A DNA stretch of 64,000 bases. Source: Streptomyces sp. P9-A2. GTDB lineage: Bacteria > Actinomycetota > Actinomycetes > Streptomycetales > Streptomycetaceae. Below are positions 1-9,374 of this stretch, one piece after another. The position numbers and the translations under genes were made by a program. The stretch covers positions 5,208,001 to 5,272,000 of the forward strand of contig NZ_JAZIFX010000001.1 in the NCBI RefSeq assembly GCF_036634175.1, read 5' to 3'. Within the stretch, counting starts at the first letter, position 1, and every line of letters begins with the position of its first letter. Under the pieces are notes generated by a model. The model saw only the letters and a list, made by a program, of their open reading frames with translations, was not told the origin of the DNA and did no database searches.

Positions 1-624
1 CCGTGACCCTCGGGGCGTTGCCGTGCGATTCCGGAGAGTAGTTATGGCGCGCCAATGTACGCAGCATCACTCACAAAGGGTTATGGTGGAGCTCCCCCCC
101 TCGGGCCGGTCCGTATCCCCCCCACGGACCGGCCCGTTTTTCTTTGCCCGCGTCCGCAGGTCCGGCCGCGGCTCCCCGTTCCGGCCCCGGGCGGGTCCAT
201 CGGGTGGGGCGTGCCCCTGCTCGGCGTCCGATCGCGCCCTGTGTCCCGTCCCGCCGGGGCGACCTCCCCGCATCCATCCGGGCGGACCCACAAGCAGGCC
301 CACAAGCAGGCCCACAAGCGGACCCCCGGGCAGACCCACAAGTGGACCCCCGGGCAGACCCACAAGCGGATCCCCGGGCAGGCGCACGGGCAGACCCTCG
401 CCCGGGCCGGCCGCTTCGGAGGCCCGCTCCGAGGTTCAGGCCGGCCGCCGAATCACCCCCACCCCGAGGTTCAGGTCCCCCGCCCCCGCAGGGGTAGGCT
501 TCGCCTCCGGGGACTGCCACATGGAGACAGGGTCCGCACGCGGCCGAGGAGTACCGGGCCGCATGGCGTGGGCCGCGGCGGGTGCCGCCCCTGTCCGATC
601 CGTACGTGAGGGGCTGACGATCAC
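1..624. repeat. Gene-free leader with a short tandem repeat (287-382)
   Basis: I see no credible gene here; the overlapping open frames on both strands are low-complexity artefacts. Positions 287-382 hold two 12-base units (CCCACAAGCAGG) followed by three 24-base units that start CCCACAAGCGGA and end CCCCGGGCAGA or a close variant. Both unit sizes share the CCCACAAG start, so the longer unit probably grew from the shorter. The promoter of the following prenyltransferase gene must lie between about 400 and 624. Confidence 0.6.
102..142 (+). terminator. Rho-independent terminator
   Basis: A perfect 13-base-pair stem (arms 102-114 and 124-136) with a nine-base C-rich loop is followed directly by TTTTTC. 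It should end transcription of a gene lying left of the window. Confidence 0.85.
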
Positions 625-1398
625 GTGAACCTGCGCGACAAGCTGCGCGGCCTGCTGGTCAGGCTGTACACGCGCCGGGTGGGAGGCCGCCTGGACCACG
701 CTCAGGTGCCGAAGCACATCGGCGTCATCATGGACGGCAACCGCCGTTGGGCGAAGGCCTCGGGTTCCAGTACCGTCCACGGCCACCGGGTCGGCGCGGA
801 CAAGATCGGTGAGTTCCTCGGCTGGTGCTCCGACACGGATGTCGAGGTGGTCACCCTGTGGCTGCTGTCGACGGACAACTTCGACCGGCCGAAGGACGAA
901 CTCGTTCCGCTGCTCGGCATCATCGAGGACGTCGTGCGCAGCCTCGCGGCCGACGGCCGCTGGCGGGTGCATCACGTCGGCACCCCCGATCTGTTGCCCG
1001 CCGGGATGCAGACCACCCTCAAGGAGGCCGAGGCGGCCACCTCGCAGGTCGACGGCATAGTGGTCAACGTCGCCATCGGGTACGGCGGTCGTCAGGAGAT
1101 CGCCGACGCGGTGCGCTCCATGATTCTCGACGCCCACGAGAAGGGCACCTCGATGGAGGAGCTCGCCGAGGCCGTCGACGTCGACATGATCGGACGTCAT
1201 CTCTACACCCGCGCCCAGCCCGACCCGGACCTTGTCATCCGAACGAGTGGCGAGCAGCGGTTGTCCGGATTCATGCTGTGGCAGACCGCGCACTCGGAGT
1301 ACTACTTCTGCGAGGTCTTCTGGCCGGCCTTCCGCAAGGTCGACTTCCTGCGCGCCCTGCGCGACTACGCGGCCCGCCACCGGCGTTACGGCGGCTGA
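625..1398 (+). CDS. uppS: Isoprenyl (cis-prenyl) transferase, UppS family
   Basis: This 257-residue cytoplasmic enzyme condenses isopentenyl diphosphate onto an allylic diphosphate to make a Z-configured polyprenyl diphosphate, the precursor of the lipid carrier for cell-wall synthesis. Diagnostic motifs are present: IMDGNRRWAK near residue 35 with the catalytic Asp, WLLSTDNF, NVAIGYGGR, and DLVIRTSGEQRLSGF near the C-terminus. Length fits the family. The start is the GTG at 625; the N-terminus has the short basic helix typical of actinobacterial members. Streptomyces usually carry more than one paralogue, so chain length (short-chain or undecaprenyl) cannot be told from sequence alone. It stands alone, with an upstream terminator and a 377-base gap downstream. 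Confidence 0.92.
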   Translation: MNLRDKLRGLLVRLYTRRVGGRLDHAQVPKHIGVIMDGNRRWAKASGSSTVHGHRVGADKIGEFLGWCSDTDVEVVTLWLLSTDNFDRPKDELVPLLGIIEDVVRSLAADGRWRVHHVGTPDLLPAGMQTTLKEAEAATSQVDGIVVNVAIGYGGRQEIADAVRSMILDAHEKGTSMEELAEAVDVDMIGRHLYTRAQPDPDLVIRTSGEQRLSGFMLWQTAHSEYYFCEVFWPAFRKVDFLRALRDYAARHRRYGG

Positions 1399-1775
1399 GG
1401 CCACGGCACCGTTCGGCGGCCGAGGCCCCGTTCCCGCACCGTTCGGCGGCCGAGCGCTGCCGGGACGGGGCGGGTGAGCCGTTCGGAGGAACGGACGTCA
1501 CGAGGAGTTCATCCTGGCGCCGCCGGGTGCTCGGGCATGGGCGCGATGGTTCGAGGGCATAACTCAGACAGGTCGACACCCGAACCACGGGTGTCGGATC
1601 TCAGCGGGCGGCCCGGGGCCGTCCGCCCGGGAGGCCCTTTGCACCAGCCCGACCGTGCGGTCACGGCACGGACGAAGCAGCGGGGGGCCGGTTCTCGGCC
1701 CGTGCATCGGCGCCGTCAACCGGTCCAGCTCCGCTCCGTCGCTCCCCGACCTCTTCCGAGGGGGTACGTCCTTCC
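1399..1775. other. Intergenic region with direct repeats and hairpins
   Basis: No gene is evident. CACCGTTCGGCGGCCGAG occurs twice (from 1408 and 1438). A perfect 8-base-pair hairpin (GACACCCG/CGGGTGTC, 1573-1593) and a GC-rich inverted repeat near 1600-1640 could terminate uppS transcription, although there is no long T-run. The phoH promoter must lie to the right of these. Confidence 0.4.
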
Positions 1776-3101
1776 GTGGTGACCAGCACAAAGCGCCACA
1801 AGCCCGACCGGCGCACCTATGTCATCGACACCAGCGTCCTGCTGGCCGATCCCAACGCCCTGAGCCGCTTCGACGAGCACGAGGTCGTGCTTCCCGTCGT
1901 CGTGGTGACGGAATTGGAGGCCAAGCGGCACCATCCCGAACTCGGCTACTTCGCCCGGCAGGCGCTGCGCCTGCTCGACGACTTCCGGGTGCGCTACGGC
2001 CGTCTCGATGCTCCCCTCCCGATCGGGGACCTCGGCGGAACCCTGCGTGTCGAGCTCAACCACTCGGACCCCGGCCTGCTGCCCAGCGGCTATCGCCTGG
2101 GGGACAACGACTCCCGCATCCTCGCGGTCGCCCGCAATCTGCAGGCCGAGGGATTCGACGTCACCGTCGTGTCGAAGGATCTCCCGCTCAGGATCAAGGC
2201 GTCCTCCGTGGGACTCCTCGCCGAGGAGTACCGCGCCGAACTCGCCGTCACGGACGCCTCCGGCTGGACCGGAATGTCCGAGCTGACCCTGCCCGGCGAG
2301 CAGGTGGACGTCCTCTTCGAGGAGGGCCACGTCTACGTGCCCGAAGCGGCCGAGCTGCCCGTGCACACGGGGCTGACCATCCAGTCGGAGCGCGGCAAGG
2401 CGCTCGGCCGGGTCACCCCCGAGGGCAACGTCCGTTTGGTGCGCGGTGACCGGGAGGCGTTCGGCATCAAGGGCCGGAGCGCCGAGCAGCGGATCGCGCT
2501 CGACCTGCTGCTCGACCCCGACGTGGGAATCCTGTCCCTCGGCGGCCGGGCCGGCACCGGCAAGTCGGCGCTGGCGCTGTGCGCGGGCCTGGAGGCGGTG
2601 CTCGAGCGCCGTCAGCACCGGAAGGTGATGGTCTTCCGGCCGTTGTACGCGGTGGGCGGGCAGGAGCTCGGCTATCTTCCCGGCAGCGAGGCCGAGAAGA
2701 TGAGCCCCTGGGCGCAGGCCGTCTTCGACACGCTGTCGGCGGTCACCAGCCGCGAGGTCATCGAGGAGGTCACCGCGCGCGGCATGCTGGAGGTCCTGCC
2801 GCTCACGCACATCCGGGGCCGCTCGCTGCACGACGCGTTCGTGATCGTGGACGAGGCCCAGTCGCTGGAACGGAACGTACTGCTGACCGTTCTGTCCCGG
2901 ATAGGCGCCAATTCGCGGGTCGTCCTGACCCACGACGTCGCCCAGCGGGACAACCTCAGGGTGGGCCGGTACGACGGAGTGGTCGCCGTCGTCGAGAAAC
3001 TGAAGGGCCATCCGCTCTTCGCCCACGTGACCCTGACCCGGTCCGAGAGGTCCCGGATCGCCGCCCTTGTGACCGAAATGCTGGAGGACGGGCATATCTG
3101 A
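1776..3101 (+). CDS. PIN-PhoH fusion ATPase (PhoH family)
   Basis: The 441-residue protein joins an N-terminal PIN nuclease domain (residues about 10-140, [12 protein letters not shown], acidic residue in [14 protein letters not shown]) to a C-terminal PhoH ATPase domain. The ATPase shows Walker [13 protein letters not shown] near residue 258 and Walker [12 protein letters not shown] near 358. In mycobacteria this architecture (PhoH2) has been shown to be an ATP-dependent RNA helicase and ribonuclease. Translation may start at GTG 1776 or the adjacent GTG 1779. No small antitoxin-like gene precedes it, unlike mycobacterial phoH2 loci. It is probably a cytoplasmic RNA-processing factor. Confidence 0.9.
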   Translation: MVTSTKRHKPDRRTYVIDTSVLLADPNALSRFDEHEVVLPVVVVTELEAKRHHPELGYFARQALRLLDDFRVRYGRLDAPLPIGDLGGTLRVELNHSDPGLLPSGYRLGDNDSRILAVARNLQAEGFDVTVVSKDLPLRIKASSVGLLAEEYRAELAVTDASGWTGMSELTLPGEQVDVLFEEGHVYVPEAAELPVHTGLTIQSERGKALGRVTPEGNVRLVRGDREAFGIKGRSAEQRIALDLLLDPDVGILSLGGRAGTGKSALALCAGLEAVLERRQHRKVMVFRPLYAVGGQELGYLPGSEAEKMSPWAQAVFDTLSAVTSREVIEEVTARGMLEVLPLTHIRGRSLHDAFVIVDEAQSLERNVLLTVLSRIGANSRVVLTHDVAQRDNLRVGRYDGVVAVVEKLKGHPLFAHVTLTRSERSRIAALVTEMLEDGHI

Positions 3102-3602
3102 ACGATCCGGGAGGTTCGGGTGATCCGGGGCGTCCGGGTGATCCCGGGCGTCCCGGCGGTCCGAAACGTCCGGGCGGTCCGGGTGATCCGGACGATCCGG
3201 GACGTCTGCCCCGTCCGGTAGTTGGCGCCGTCCGGAAAGGCGAAGAGCCTAGCCGGGCGGCGTCGGCGTGCGTGCCGCTTTCCGGTAATCGCCTGGACCA
3301 AACGGGATGTGAGCTTTCACACCCGCGAGGGAATTGCCTCCCGGCTCCGTATTACGGCAGAGTCTCACTCCTGTCAGGCCCCGCATACGACACAGCCTTA
3401 CCCCCAGCGGCAGGGCGCCACATGAGTACCAGCATCAACTGCATAGCGTTGTCGTATGCCGCCCGAGTACCACGCGGCGCTCCCGTTCGGGAGTTGCTCA
3501 TCGGGCCCGTACCTCCCGTGACCCGAGTTGGGGAGGCCAGTGCCAGGGGCACGATTGCGTCCGCGAGGGTCACCGAAGCGGTCGATGCTGGAAGGAAACC
3601 GT
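3102..3602. repeat. 500-base intergenic region with GC-rich degenerate repeats
   Basis: Positions 3104-3215 are degenerate tandem copies of GTCCGGGTGATCCGG-like units. The rest (3216-3602) is the untranslated leader of the secreted hydrolase gene. I looked for a c-di-AMP (ydaO) riboswitch, common before Streptomyces wall-hydrolase genes, and did not find its conserved segments. No gene is visible. Confidence 0.5.
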
Positions 3603-4328
3603 GTGAGCCGGATTTCGGTCCGGGGATTCGCAGTGGCTTCGGCCACGGCGGTCACCGCTGTAGGAAGCGTCGTCGGCGTTGCGTCGGGCAGTACCGCGCA
3701 GACCAACAATGACCTTGAGGCGACCGCAGCCGGCACCACGCTGCTCGCGGACATCCCCGCGGGCCAGCAGGTCGAGGTGCAGACCGCTTCCCTGACGCAG
3801 CAGGCCGAAACGATGGCCATCGCCGCGGACACGAGCGCCAAGAAGGACGCGGAGGAATCGGCCCGCAAGGCCGCCGCCGAAACCGCGATCGCCAAGAAGA
3901 AGGAAGCCGCCGAGCAGGCGGCCAAGGAAGCCAAGGCGGCGAAGGAAGCCAAGGAACGCGAGGAGGCCGACAAGGCCGCCAGCCGTTCCAAGACGGCCTC
4001 CGCGTCCGCCTCCGACTTCGCGGTCCAGAGCTCGTACAGCGTCGCCGAGGTCCAGGCGATGGCCCGGCAGATGATTCCGGCCGACCAGTTCCAGTGCTTC
4101 AGCAACATCGTGAACCACGAGTCCACATGGAACTACCAGGCCGTGAACCCCTCCTCCGGCGCCTACGGTCTCGTCCAGGCACTTCCGGCGGGCAAGATGG
4201 CGTCGGCCGGTGCCGACTGGCAGACCAACCCGGCCACCCAGATCAAGTGGGGCCTCAACTACATGAACGACCGCTATGACAGCCCCTGCGGCGCCTGGTC
4301 GTTCTGGCAGGCCAACCACTGGTACTAG
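3603..4328 (+). CDS. Secreted lytic-transglycosylase (SLT/lysozyme-like) domain protein
   Basis: The 241-residue product has a signal peptide (basic VSRISVR, hydrophobic segment, AXA-like site near residue 30). A long Ala/Lys/Glu coiled coil (about 75-145) follows. The C-terminal lysozyme-like domain has NHESTWNYQAVNPSSGAYGL, with the likely catalytic Glu in NHES. It probably cleaves peptidoglycan outside the membrane. I chose GTG 3603 because GGAAGGA ends eight bases upstream; an in-frame ATG at 3585 would put that Shine-Dalgarno inside the gene. A strong terminator follows. The coiled coil may anchor or space the catalytic domain. Confidence 0.85.
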   Translation: MSRISVRGFAVASATAVTAVGSVVGVASGSTAQTNNDLEATAAGTTLLADIPAGQQVEVQTASLTQQAETMAIAADTSAKKDAEESARKAAAETAIAKKKEAAEQAAKEAKAAKEAKEREEADKAASRSKTASASASDFAVQSSYSVAEVQAMARQMIPADQFQCFSNIVNHESTWNYQAVNPSSGAYGLVQALPAGKMASAGADWQTNPATQIKWGLNYMNDRYDSPCGAWSFWQANHWY

Positions 4329-4365
4329 AGCCCTGCTCGGTACCAGCCCCGCTCAACCCCGGCAG

Positions 4366-4396
4366 AGCCCCGCACCGTCCTACGGTGTGGGGCTTT
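4366..4396 (+). terminator. Rho-independent terminator after the SLT gene
   Basis: A 13-base-pair stem (4366-4378 with 4382-4394, one G-U pair) and a three-base loop is followed by TTT, 38 bases after the SLT stop codon. Confidence 0.85.
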
Positions 4397-4472
4397 CGCC
4401 ATGTACGGTCTGATCGACGCCCCCGGGGGAAGCAGGGGAGTGATGAAGAGAGCCGGGGGAAAAGGACGCACC

Positions 4473-6083
4473 ATGTCGCACGCGCCAGGATGGCTCGGCC
4501 GGATCGGAGCCGGACTGACCGAGGTGAGCAGGCGGTTGGAGGCACGCCGCGCCGCGATGGAACGGGAGAGCCGGGACGGCCCCGAGCCCGCCATGACGAC
4601 CGCACCGGCCGCCGGCCCCTACGCACCCGATGTCACCGCTTCCACTTCCTCCACCGAGCCCACCGAGCCCATCGAGCCCGCCGAGCCCGCCGACCGGGTG
4701 TCCGTGCCGCCGGGCGGCCACGCTCCCGCAGCCGCGCCCGCCCCCGCGACGGCCTTCGGCACCGCACCCGCCCCGGTCACCGTCGTCCCCTCCCGCCCCG
4801 ACCCCGCGCAGGCCGTGCCCTGGGGAGTGCGGGTCGCCGCCGAGGCCGGCTGGCGCCTGCTGGTGCTCGCGGGCACGGTCTGGGTGCTCATGCGGGTCAT
4901 CGGGGCCGTGCAGCTGGTGGTGCTGGCCTTCGCCTCCGCGCTGCTGATCACGGCGCTGCTCCAGCCGACGGTGGCCTGGCTGCGGAAGATCGGGCTGCCG
5001 CGCGGACCGGCCACGGCGCTGACCGCGCTGTTCGGGTTCGTCGTCATCGGCCTCATAGGCTGGTTCGTGACCTGGCAGGTCATGGAGAACATCGACACCC
5101 TCTCCGACCAGATCCAGGACGGCATCGACGAGCTGCGCATCTGGCTGCTCAACAGCCCCTTCCACGTCACCGACCACCAGATCAACGACATCGCCAAGAA
5201 CCTGCGTGAAGCGGTCGGCGCCAACACCGAGCAGATCACCTCGGCGGGACTCGAGGGCGTGACGGTCGTCGTCGAGGCACTCACCGGCATCCTGCTCGCG
5301 GTCTTCTCGACGCTGTTCCTGCTCTACGACGGCAAGCGCATCTGGGAGTGGACGCTGAAGCTGGTGCCCGCCGCCGCCCGTCCGGGGGTCGCCGGCGCCG
5401 GACCGGCCGCGTGGCGGACGCTGACGGCGTATGTGCGCGGCACGGTGATAGTGGCACTGATCGACGCGGTCTTCATCGGCCTCGGCATCTACTTCCTGGA
5501 TGTGCCGATGGCGGTGCCGCTCGCCGTCTTCATCTTCCTGTTCTCCTTCATCCCGCTCGTCGGCGCGGTGGCGTCCGGAGCGCTCGCGGTGGTCGTCGGG
5601 CTGGTCACCCAGGGCGTGTTCACGGCGGTCATGACGCTGGTGGTGGTCCTGGCGGTGCAGCAGATCGAGGGCCATATCCTCCAGCCGTTCATCCTCGGCC
5701 GGGCGGTCCGCGTCCACCCGCTCGCGGTGGTGCTGGCGGTCGCCACCGGCGGCATGGTGGCGGGCATCGGCGGTGCGGTGGTCGCCGTACCGCTGGTCGC
5801 GGTGACCAACACCGTCGTGGTGTATCTCCGCGCGTACGCCCAGGAGCCGGCCGCGCGTTTCGCACCGAAGCCGCGGGGTGCCACGGCGGCGTCGGCGGCC
5901 ACGGTCCACCCCGGACTGTCGGCTCCACCCGCCTCAGCGGCTCCACCCGCCTCAGCGGCTCCACCCGCCTCAGCGGCTCCACCCGCCTCAGCGGCTCCAC
6001 CCGCCTCAGCGGCTCCACCCGCCTCAGCGGCTCCACCCGCCTCAGCGGCTCCACTCGCACCGCAGGTCCCGCCGGTGGAGTGA
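4473..6083 (+). CDS. AI-2E family transporter (TqsA/YdiK-like membrane protein)
   Basis: The product has 536 residues. After a Pro/Ala-rich cytoplasmic N-terminus of about 110 residues come two hydrophobic segments, a soluble loop, and a cluster of C-terminal membrane helices typical of the AI-2E transporter family (Pfam PF01594). These include FIFLFSFIPLVGAVASGALAV and QQIEGHILQPFILGRAVRVHP. The start is ATG 4473 with AAAGGAC seven bases upstream. Family members export or import small molecules, or are sodium/proton antiporters; the substrate cannot be predicted. The C-terminus is seven copies of PPASAA encoded by a perfect 18-base tandem repeat, likely variable between strains. Confidence 0.85.
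   Translation: MSHAPGWLGRIGAGLTEVSRRLEARRAAMERESRDGPEPAMTTAPAAGPYAPDVTASTSSTEPTEPIEPAEPADRVSVPPGGHAPAAAPAPATAFGTAPAPVTVVPSRPDPAQAVPWGVRVAAEAGWRLLVLAGTVWVLMRVIGAVQLVVLAFASALLITALLQPTVAWLRKIGLPRGPATALTALFGFVVIGLIGWFVTWQVMENIDTLSDQIQDGIDELRIWLLNSPFHVTDHQINDIAKNLREAVGANTEQITSAGLEGVTVVVEALTGILLAVFSTLFLLYDGKRIWEWTLKLVPAAARPGVAGAGPAAWRTLTAYVRGTVIVALIDAVFIGLGIYFLDVPMAVPLAVFIFLFSFIPLVGAVASGALAVVVGLVTQGVFTAVMTLVVVLAVQQIEGHILQPFILGRAVRVHPLAVVLAVATGGMVAGIGGAVVAVPLVAVTNTVVVYLRAYAQEPAARFAPKPRGATAASAATVHPGLSAPPASAAPPASAAPPASAAPPASAAPPASAAPPASAAPPASAAPLAPQVPPVE
5923..6048 (+). repeat. Seven perfect 18-base tandem repeats inside the AI-2E gene
   Basis: The unit CTCCACCCGCCTCAGCGG is repeated seven times without mismatch, followed by a partial eighth copy. 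It encodes the Pro/Ala/Ser tail of the transporter. The unit is a multiple of three, so copy-number change would keep the reading frame. Confidence 0.95.
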
Positions 6084-6204
6084 AGGTCGAAGGGTGAAGA
6101 ACGCGGGGCGAGGTGCGCGGGGCGAAGGGCGCGGGGCGAGGTGCGATCGCCGGGGGAGCGGAGCGCGCGGAGTCGCTCGGCAATGGCTCGGGAGCCGCTC
6201 GGAG

Positions 6205-6738
6205 TCATTCCGCGAGGGCCGCTTCCGCGTCCAGGGTGGTGGCGACGGCCTGGATCACCGCGGCGATCTTGAACGCCTCCTGGACGACTTCGCGTGCGAC
6301 GCCCGCCCCGCGCAGAACCGACTCGTGCGCGTCGAGGCACAGGCCGCAGCCGTTGACCGCGGAGACCGCGAACGCCCAGAACTCGAAGTCGACCCGGTCG
6401 ACGCCCGGGTCGCCGAGGACGTTCGTCCGCAGGCCCGCGCGCAGGCTGCCGTACTCCTTGTCCGACAGCAGGTGGCGGGTCCGGAAGAAGACGTTGTTCA
6501 GCGCCATCACCGAGGCGGTGGTCTTCGCCGCCCGGTACGCCTCGGGCGACAGGACCGCCTTCGCCTCCGGCTCCAGCTCACGCAGCACGACGGCCGAGCG
6601 CGAGGCGATCGCCGTCGACAGCACCGTGCCCCACAGCCGCTGGACCGGCAGGTCCGAGTTGCCGATGGCCGCGTCCAGATTGAGCGTCAGATCCCGTGCA
6701 TAGTCGGGGATACGGGACTTGAGGGACTCCAGCGACAT
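6205..6738 (-). CDS. ahpD: Alkyl hydroperoxide reductase AhpD
   Basis: The 177-residue protein carries the AhpD active-site motif [11 protein letters not shown] (CXXC plus the proton-relay His) near residue 130. AhpD is a thiol reductase/peroxidase that in actinobacteria recycles oxidised AhpC. The start MSLESLKS (6738) is preferred over an upstream ATG at 6795, which adds a non-homologous tail. In S. coelicolor, ahpC and oxyR lie next to ahpD (from memory of published work). Here no ahpC lies upstream: the next gene is an ABC permease 215 bases away. AhpD therefore stands alone at this locus. Confidence 0.92.
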   Translation of the reverse strand: MSLESLKSRIPDYARDLTLNLDAAIGNSDLPVQRLWGTVLSTAIASRSAVVLRELEPEAKAVLSPEAYRAAKTTASVMALNNVFFRTRHLLSDKEYGSLRAGLRTNVLGDPGVDRVDFEFWAFAVSAVNGCGLCLDAHESVLRGAGVAREVVQEAFKIAAVIQAVATTLDAEAALAE

Positions 6739-6953
6739 GGCGGACACGCTCCTTTTGGCAGGGAAGGCTTCCGGGCCGCGAGGGCTTTGGATCACAAGGC
6801 AGTCCCGTGCTCCCTGTGCTCTCTGCGCTTCCCGTGCTCTCTGCGCTTTCCGTGATTCCGTGCTTTCCGTGGCCGGACGCGGTCCATGCTCTCAGGTGCG
6901 GCGGCCGGTCCCGGGCACCCCGTGCCGCCCGGGACCGGCCGCCGCACCACCGG

Positions 6954-9374
6954 TCACTCCGTGCGGAGGCCGTCCGGGCGCATCATGCGCAGGAGGGGCG
7001 GCAGGCTCAGCAGCGTCACCACCACGACGACACCCGCACCGAAACCGGTCATCTGCAACAGGCTCGTCCAGTCCATCCGCACCGGTGTCGACGTCATCCG
7101 CAGCAGGACCGTGCCCAGCGTGACCCCCACCACCGAGGCCAGCAGCAGCCCCAGCCCGATCGGGACGGCCGTCTGCCACAGCACCGACAGGCTCAGGGTG
7201 CGCCGCCGGGTGCCGAAGGCGACCAGGGCCGACAGCAGCTTGCGCCGTTCGCGCAACTGCTCCAGCTGGGAGACCAGCAGACTCGCCCCGATCAGCGCCA
7301 GGACACAGGCCGCGCCGACGAACAGACCGGTACGGATCGAGTCATAGGTCCCGGAACGCTTGGTGGCGTTCCACTCGGCCATGTACGTCAGCGGATCGAT
7401 CGCGGCGGCCGTGTTCCGCACGTGCTCCATGGCGTACGGCACCGAGTGGTCGACCTCGAGGTAGATCTGGCTGGAGAGCGTGTCGGTCATCCCCGCCGTC
7501 ACCGCGCCCGGGGTCAGCAGGAAGCCGCCGCGCTCTTGGCCCACCGGGTCCGGGATCGACCGGGCCTCCTTGAAGCCCGCGGGGACCGTCCAGGTGACGC
7601 CCTCGGCGTAGCGGGAGGGGTCCGAGGGGTCGGGCGCCTCGAGGTGGAGGTCCAGGCCCGGCCTGCTCAGCGCCGGGGTGCTCGTGTCGTACTCGGCGCC
7701 GGACACCGTGAACACGTCGCCGTCCCGGCACGAGGGGAGTTTCGCCACCGTGCGCAGGGTCGCGCAGTCGGCGACGGTCAGTGCGGCGGTGTTCTCCGGC
7801 TCTTGCCCCCAGGGTTTGTCGGCGAGGTAGCCGTGGGAGAGCGCGTAGACCCTGCTCACTCCCTTGACGTCCGCCAGCTTCTCGGCGGCGGGGGCGAGTG
7901 CGTGGCCGTCCGGCAACTCCACCTGCGCCTGGGCCAGCGACACGTCGAGCCCGGTGTCCTCGGTGTAGTCGCCCTCGACGCCGACGAACAGCATCTGGAG
8001 CGCGATCGCGCCGGCCACGGCCACCGCGATCCCGTTGACCATCCGGGCCGCCGAGCCGCTACTGAGCTGAAGCCGGCGCACCGCCAGCTGCCACGACAGA
8101 CCGCCCTTGCCGAGCCGGGAGACGACCGCCTCCACGAACCACGGCAGCAGTGCGGTGATGCCGATGAGCAGCAGCAGGACACCGCCGACGACCAGGTACG
8201 CGTTGAAGTCCCCGTTCTCGCGGCCCTGCCCGACCATCGGATAGAGCATCACGATGCCGGCCAGCGGCGGCAGCAGCCGCCACCACAGCCGCCGCCGGGG
8301 CGGACGCACCGTACGGACCACGCCCAGCGGCTCGATGACGACCCCGCGCAGCGCGAGCAGCGTCACCAGCACCGAGGCCGCCGGGACCGCGACCGCGACC
8401 AGGAGGGCCAGCAGCGGTGACGGGTTCAGGTAGCTCGGGAACACGCTGATGCCGAACAGCTCGACGGAGGCGGCGACCTGGCGGCCGATCAGGAAGAAGC
8501 CGGTGCCGAGGACCAGCCCGAGCAGCGAGCCGGCCAGTGCCTCGCCCCCCGCGATGCGCCGGGTGGCCGCCGCATCGGAGCCGACCAGCCGCAGCGCCGC
8601 GAGCCGGCGGTCGCGCCGCTCGCCGCCGAACCGTACGGCGGTGGCGATGAACACGGCGACCGGTGTCAGCAGCACCACGAAGACGACCAGGACCAGCAGC
8701 ATGATCACCGGGTCGTTCTCTTTCTCGGACGTGTACTCGGGAGGTGTGCCGAACCTGTCGAGGCGCACCGCCGTCGAGCCGTCGGTCCCCTCGGCGAGCC
8801 CCTCGGCGCCCGCGTAGTAGGCGAGTTCCTGCGAGCCGACGAGGCCCGGCTCGCCGATCGTCCCCGTGACGTCGTACGGCAGCCGCTCGCGCAGCAGTCC
8901 CGTGCCGTCCGACGCGAGCAGCTCTTTCAGGGCGGGGGAGACGACCATCTCGCCGGCCGCCGGGAACTCGCTCAGACCCGGCGGCAGGGGGGCGTTCGGG
9001 CCCTCCGGCTCCATCAGGCGGCCGCGGACGTGCTTGTCCCGGAAGTCGGTGTCGACGCGCGTGATGAGCAGGGTGTCGTCGGCCTTCGACACGGTCTCCG
9101 AGCTGAAGGGCCAGTCGAGCCGCGCCTCCTCCCGCCGGTCCCGCTCCGACAGCACCCCGGGCAGGGCGGCGCAGAGCAGCAGCAGCGCCACGCCGAGACC
9201 GACGCCGACCCCGGTGAGCACGGCCCTGATCCAGCCCTCGCGCCCGCCGGCCAGGGCGAAGCGGAGGCCCATGCCCAGGTCCCGGGCCACCACCCGGACC
9301 TTCGGTTCCGTGCGGGCGGCGGGGACCTCCGGGGCGGAGGAGGCGGTGCGGTCCCGCTCCTTGGTCCCGCTCAT
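6954..9374 (-). CDS. ABC transporter permease, FtsX/MacB superfamily
   Basis: This 806-residue membrane protein has the two-fold FtsX-like layout. A first transmembrane helix sits near residue 55, a large extracytoplasmic region follows, and clusters of three to four helices lie near residues 230-350, 375-420 and 685-790. It is the last gene of a three-gene operon and overlaps the ATPase gene by four bases (ATGA). Transporters of this type with a single large permease often export peptides or antibiotics or respond to envelope stress; the substrate is unknown. The PadR gene upstream suggests induction by the exported compound. Confidence 0.88.
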   Translation of the reverse strand: MSGTKERDRTASSAPEVPAARTEPKVRVVARDLGMGLRFALAGGREGWIRAVLTGVGVGLGVALLLLCAALPGVLSERDRREEARLDWPFSSETVSKADDTLLITRVDTDFRDKHVRGRLMEPEGPNAPLPPGLSEFPAAGEMVVSPALKELLASDGTGLLRERLPYDVTGTIGEPGLVGSQELAYYAGAEGLAEGTDGSTAVRLDRFGTPPEYTSEKENDPVIMLLVLVVFVVLLTPVAVFIATAVRFGGERRDRRLAALRLVGSDAAATRRIAGGEALAGSLLGLVLGTGFFLIGRQVAASVELFGISVFPSYLNPSPLLALLVAVAVPAASVLVTLLALRGVVIEPLGVVRTVRPPRRRLWWRLLPPLAGIVMLYPMVGQGRENGDFNAYLVVGGVLLLLIGITALLPWFVEAVVSRLGKGGLSWQLAVRRLQLSSGSAARMVNGIAVAVAGAIALQMLFVGVEGDYTEDTGLDVSLAQAQVELPDGHALAPAAEKLADVKGVSRVYALSHGYLADKPWGQEPENTAALTVADCATLRTVAKLPSCRDGDVFTVSGAEYDTSTPALSRPGLDLHLEAPDPSDPSRYAEGVTWTVPAGFKEARSIPDPVGQERGGFLLTPGAVTAGMTDTLSSQIYLEVDHSVPYAMEHVRNTAAAIDPLTYMAEWNATKRSGTYDSIRTGLFVGAACVLALIGASLLVSQLEQLRERRKLLSALVAFGTRRRTLSLSVLWQTAVPIGLGLLLASVVGVTLGTVLLRMTSTPVRMDWTSLLQMTGFGAGVVVVVTLLSLPPLLRMMRPDGLRTE

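Noticed and set aside
287..382. CRISPR-like direct repeats
   Set aside because: The units are adjacent tandem repeats of 12 and 24 bases with no unique spacers and no cas genes.
3102..3602. c-di-AMP (ydaO) riboswitch in the leader of the SLT gene
   Set aside because: Expected from family knowledge, but the conserved riboswitch segments are not present in this leader.
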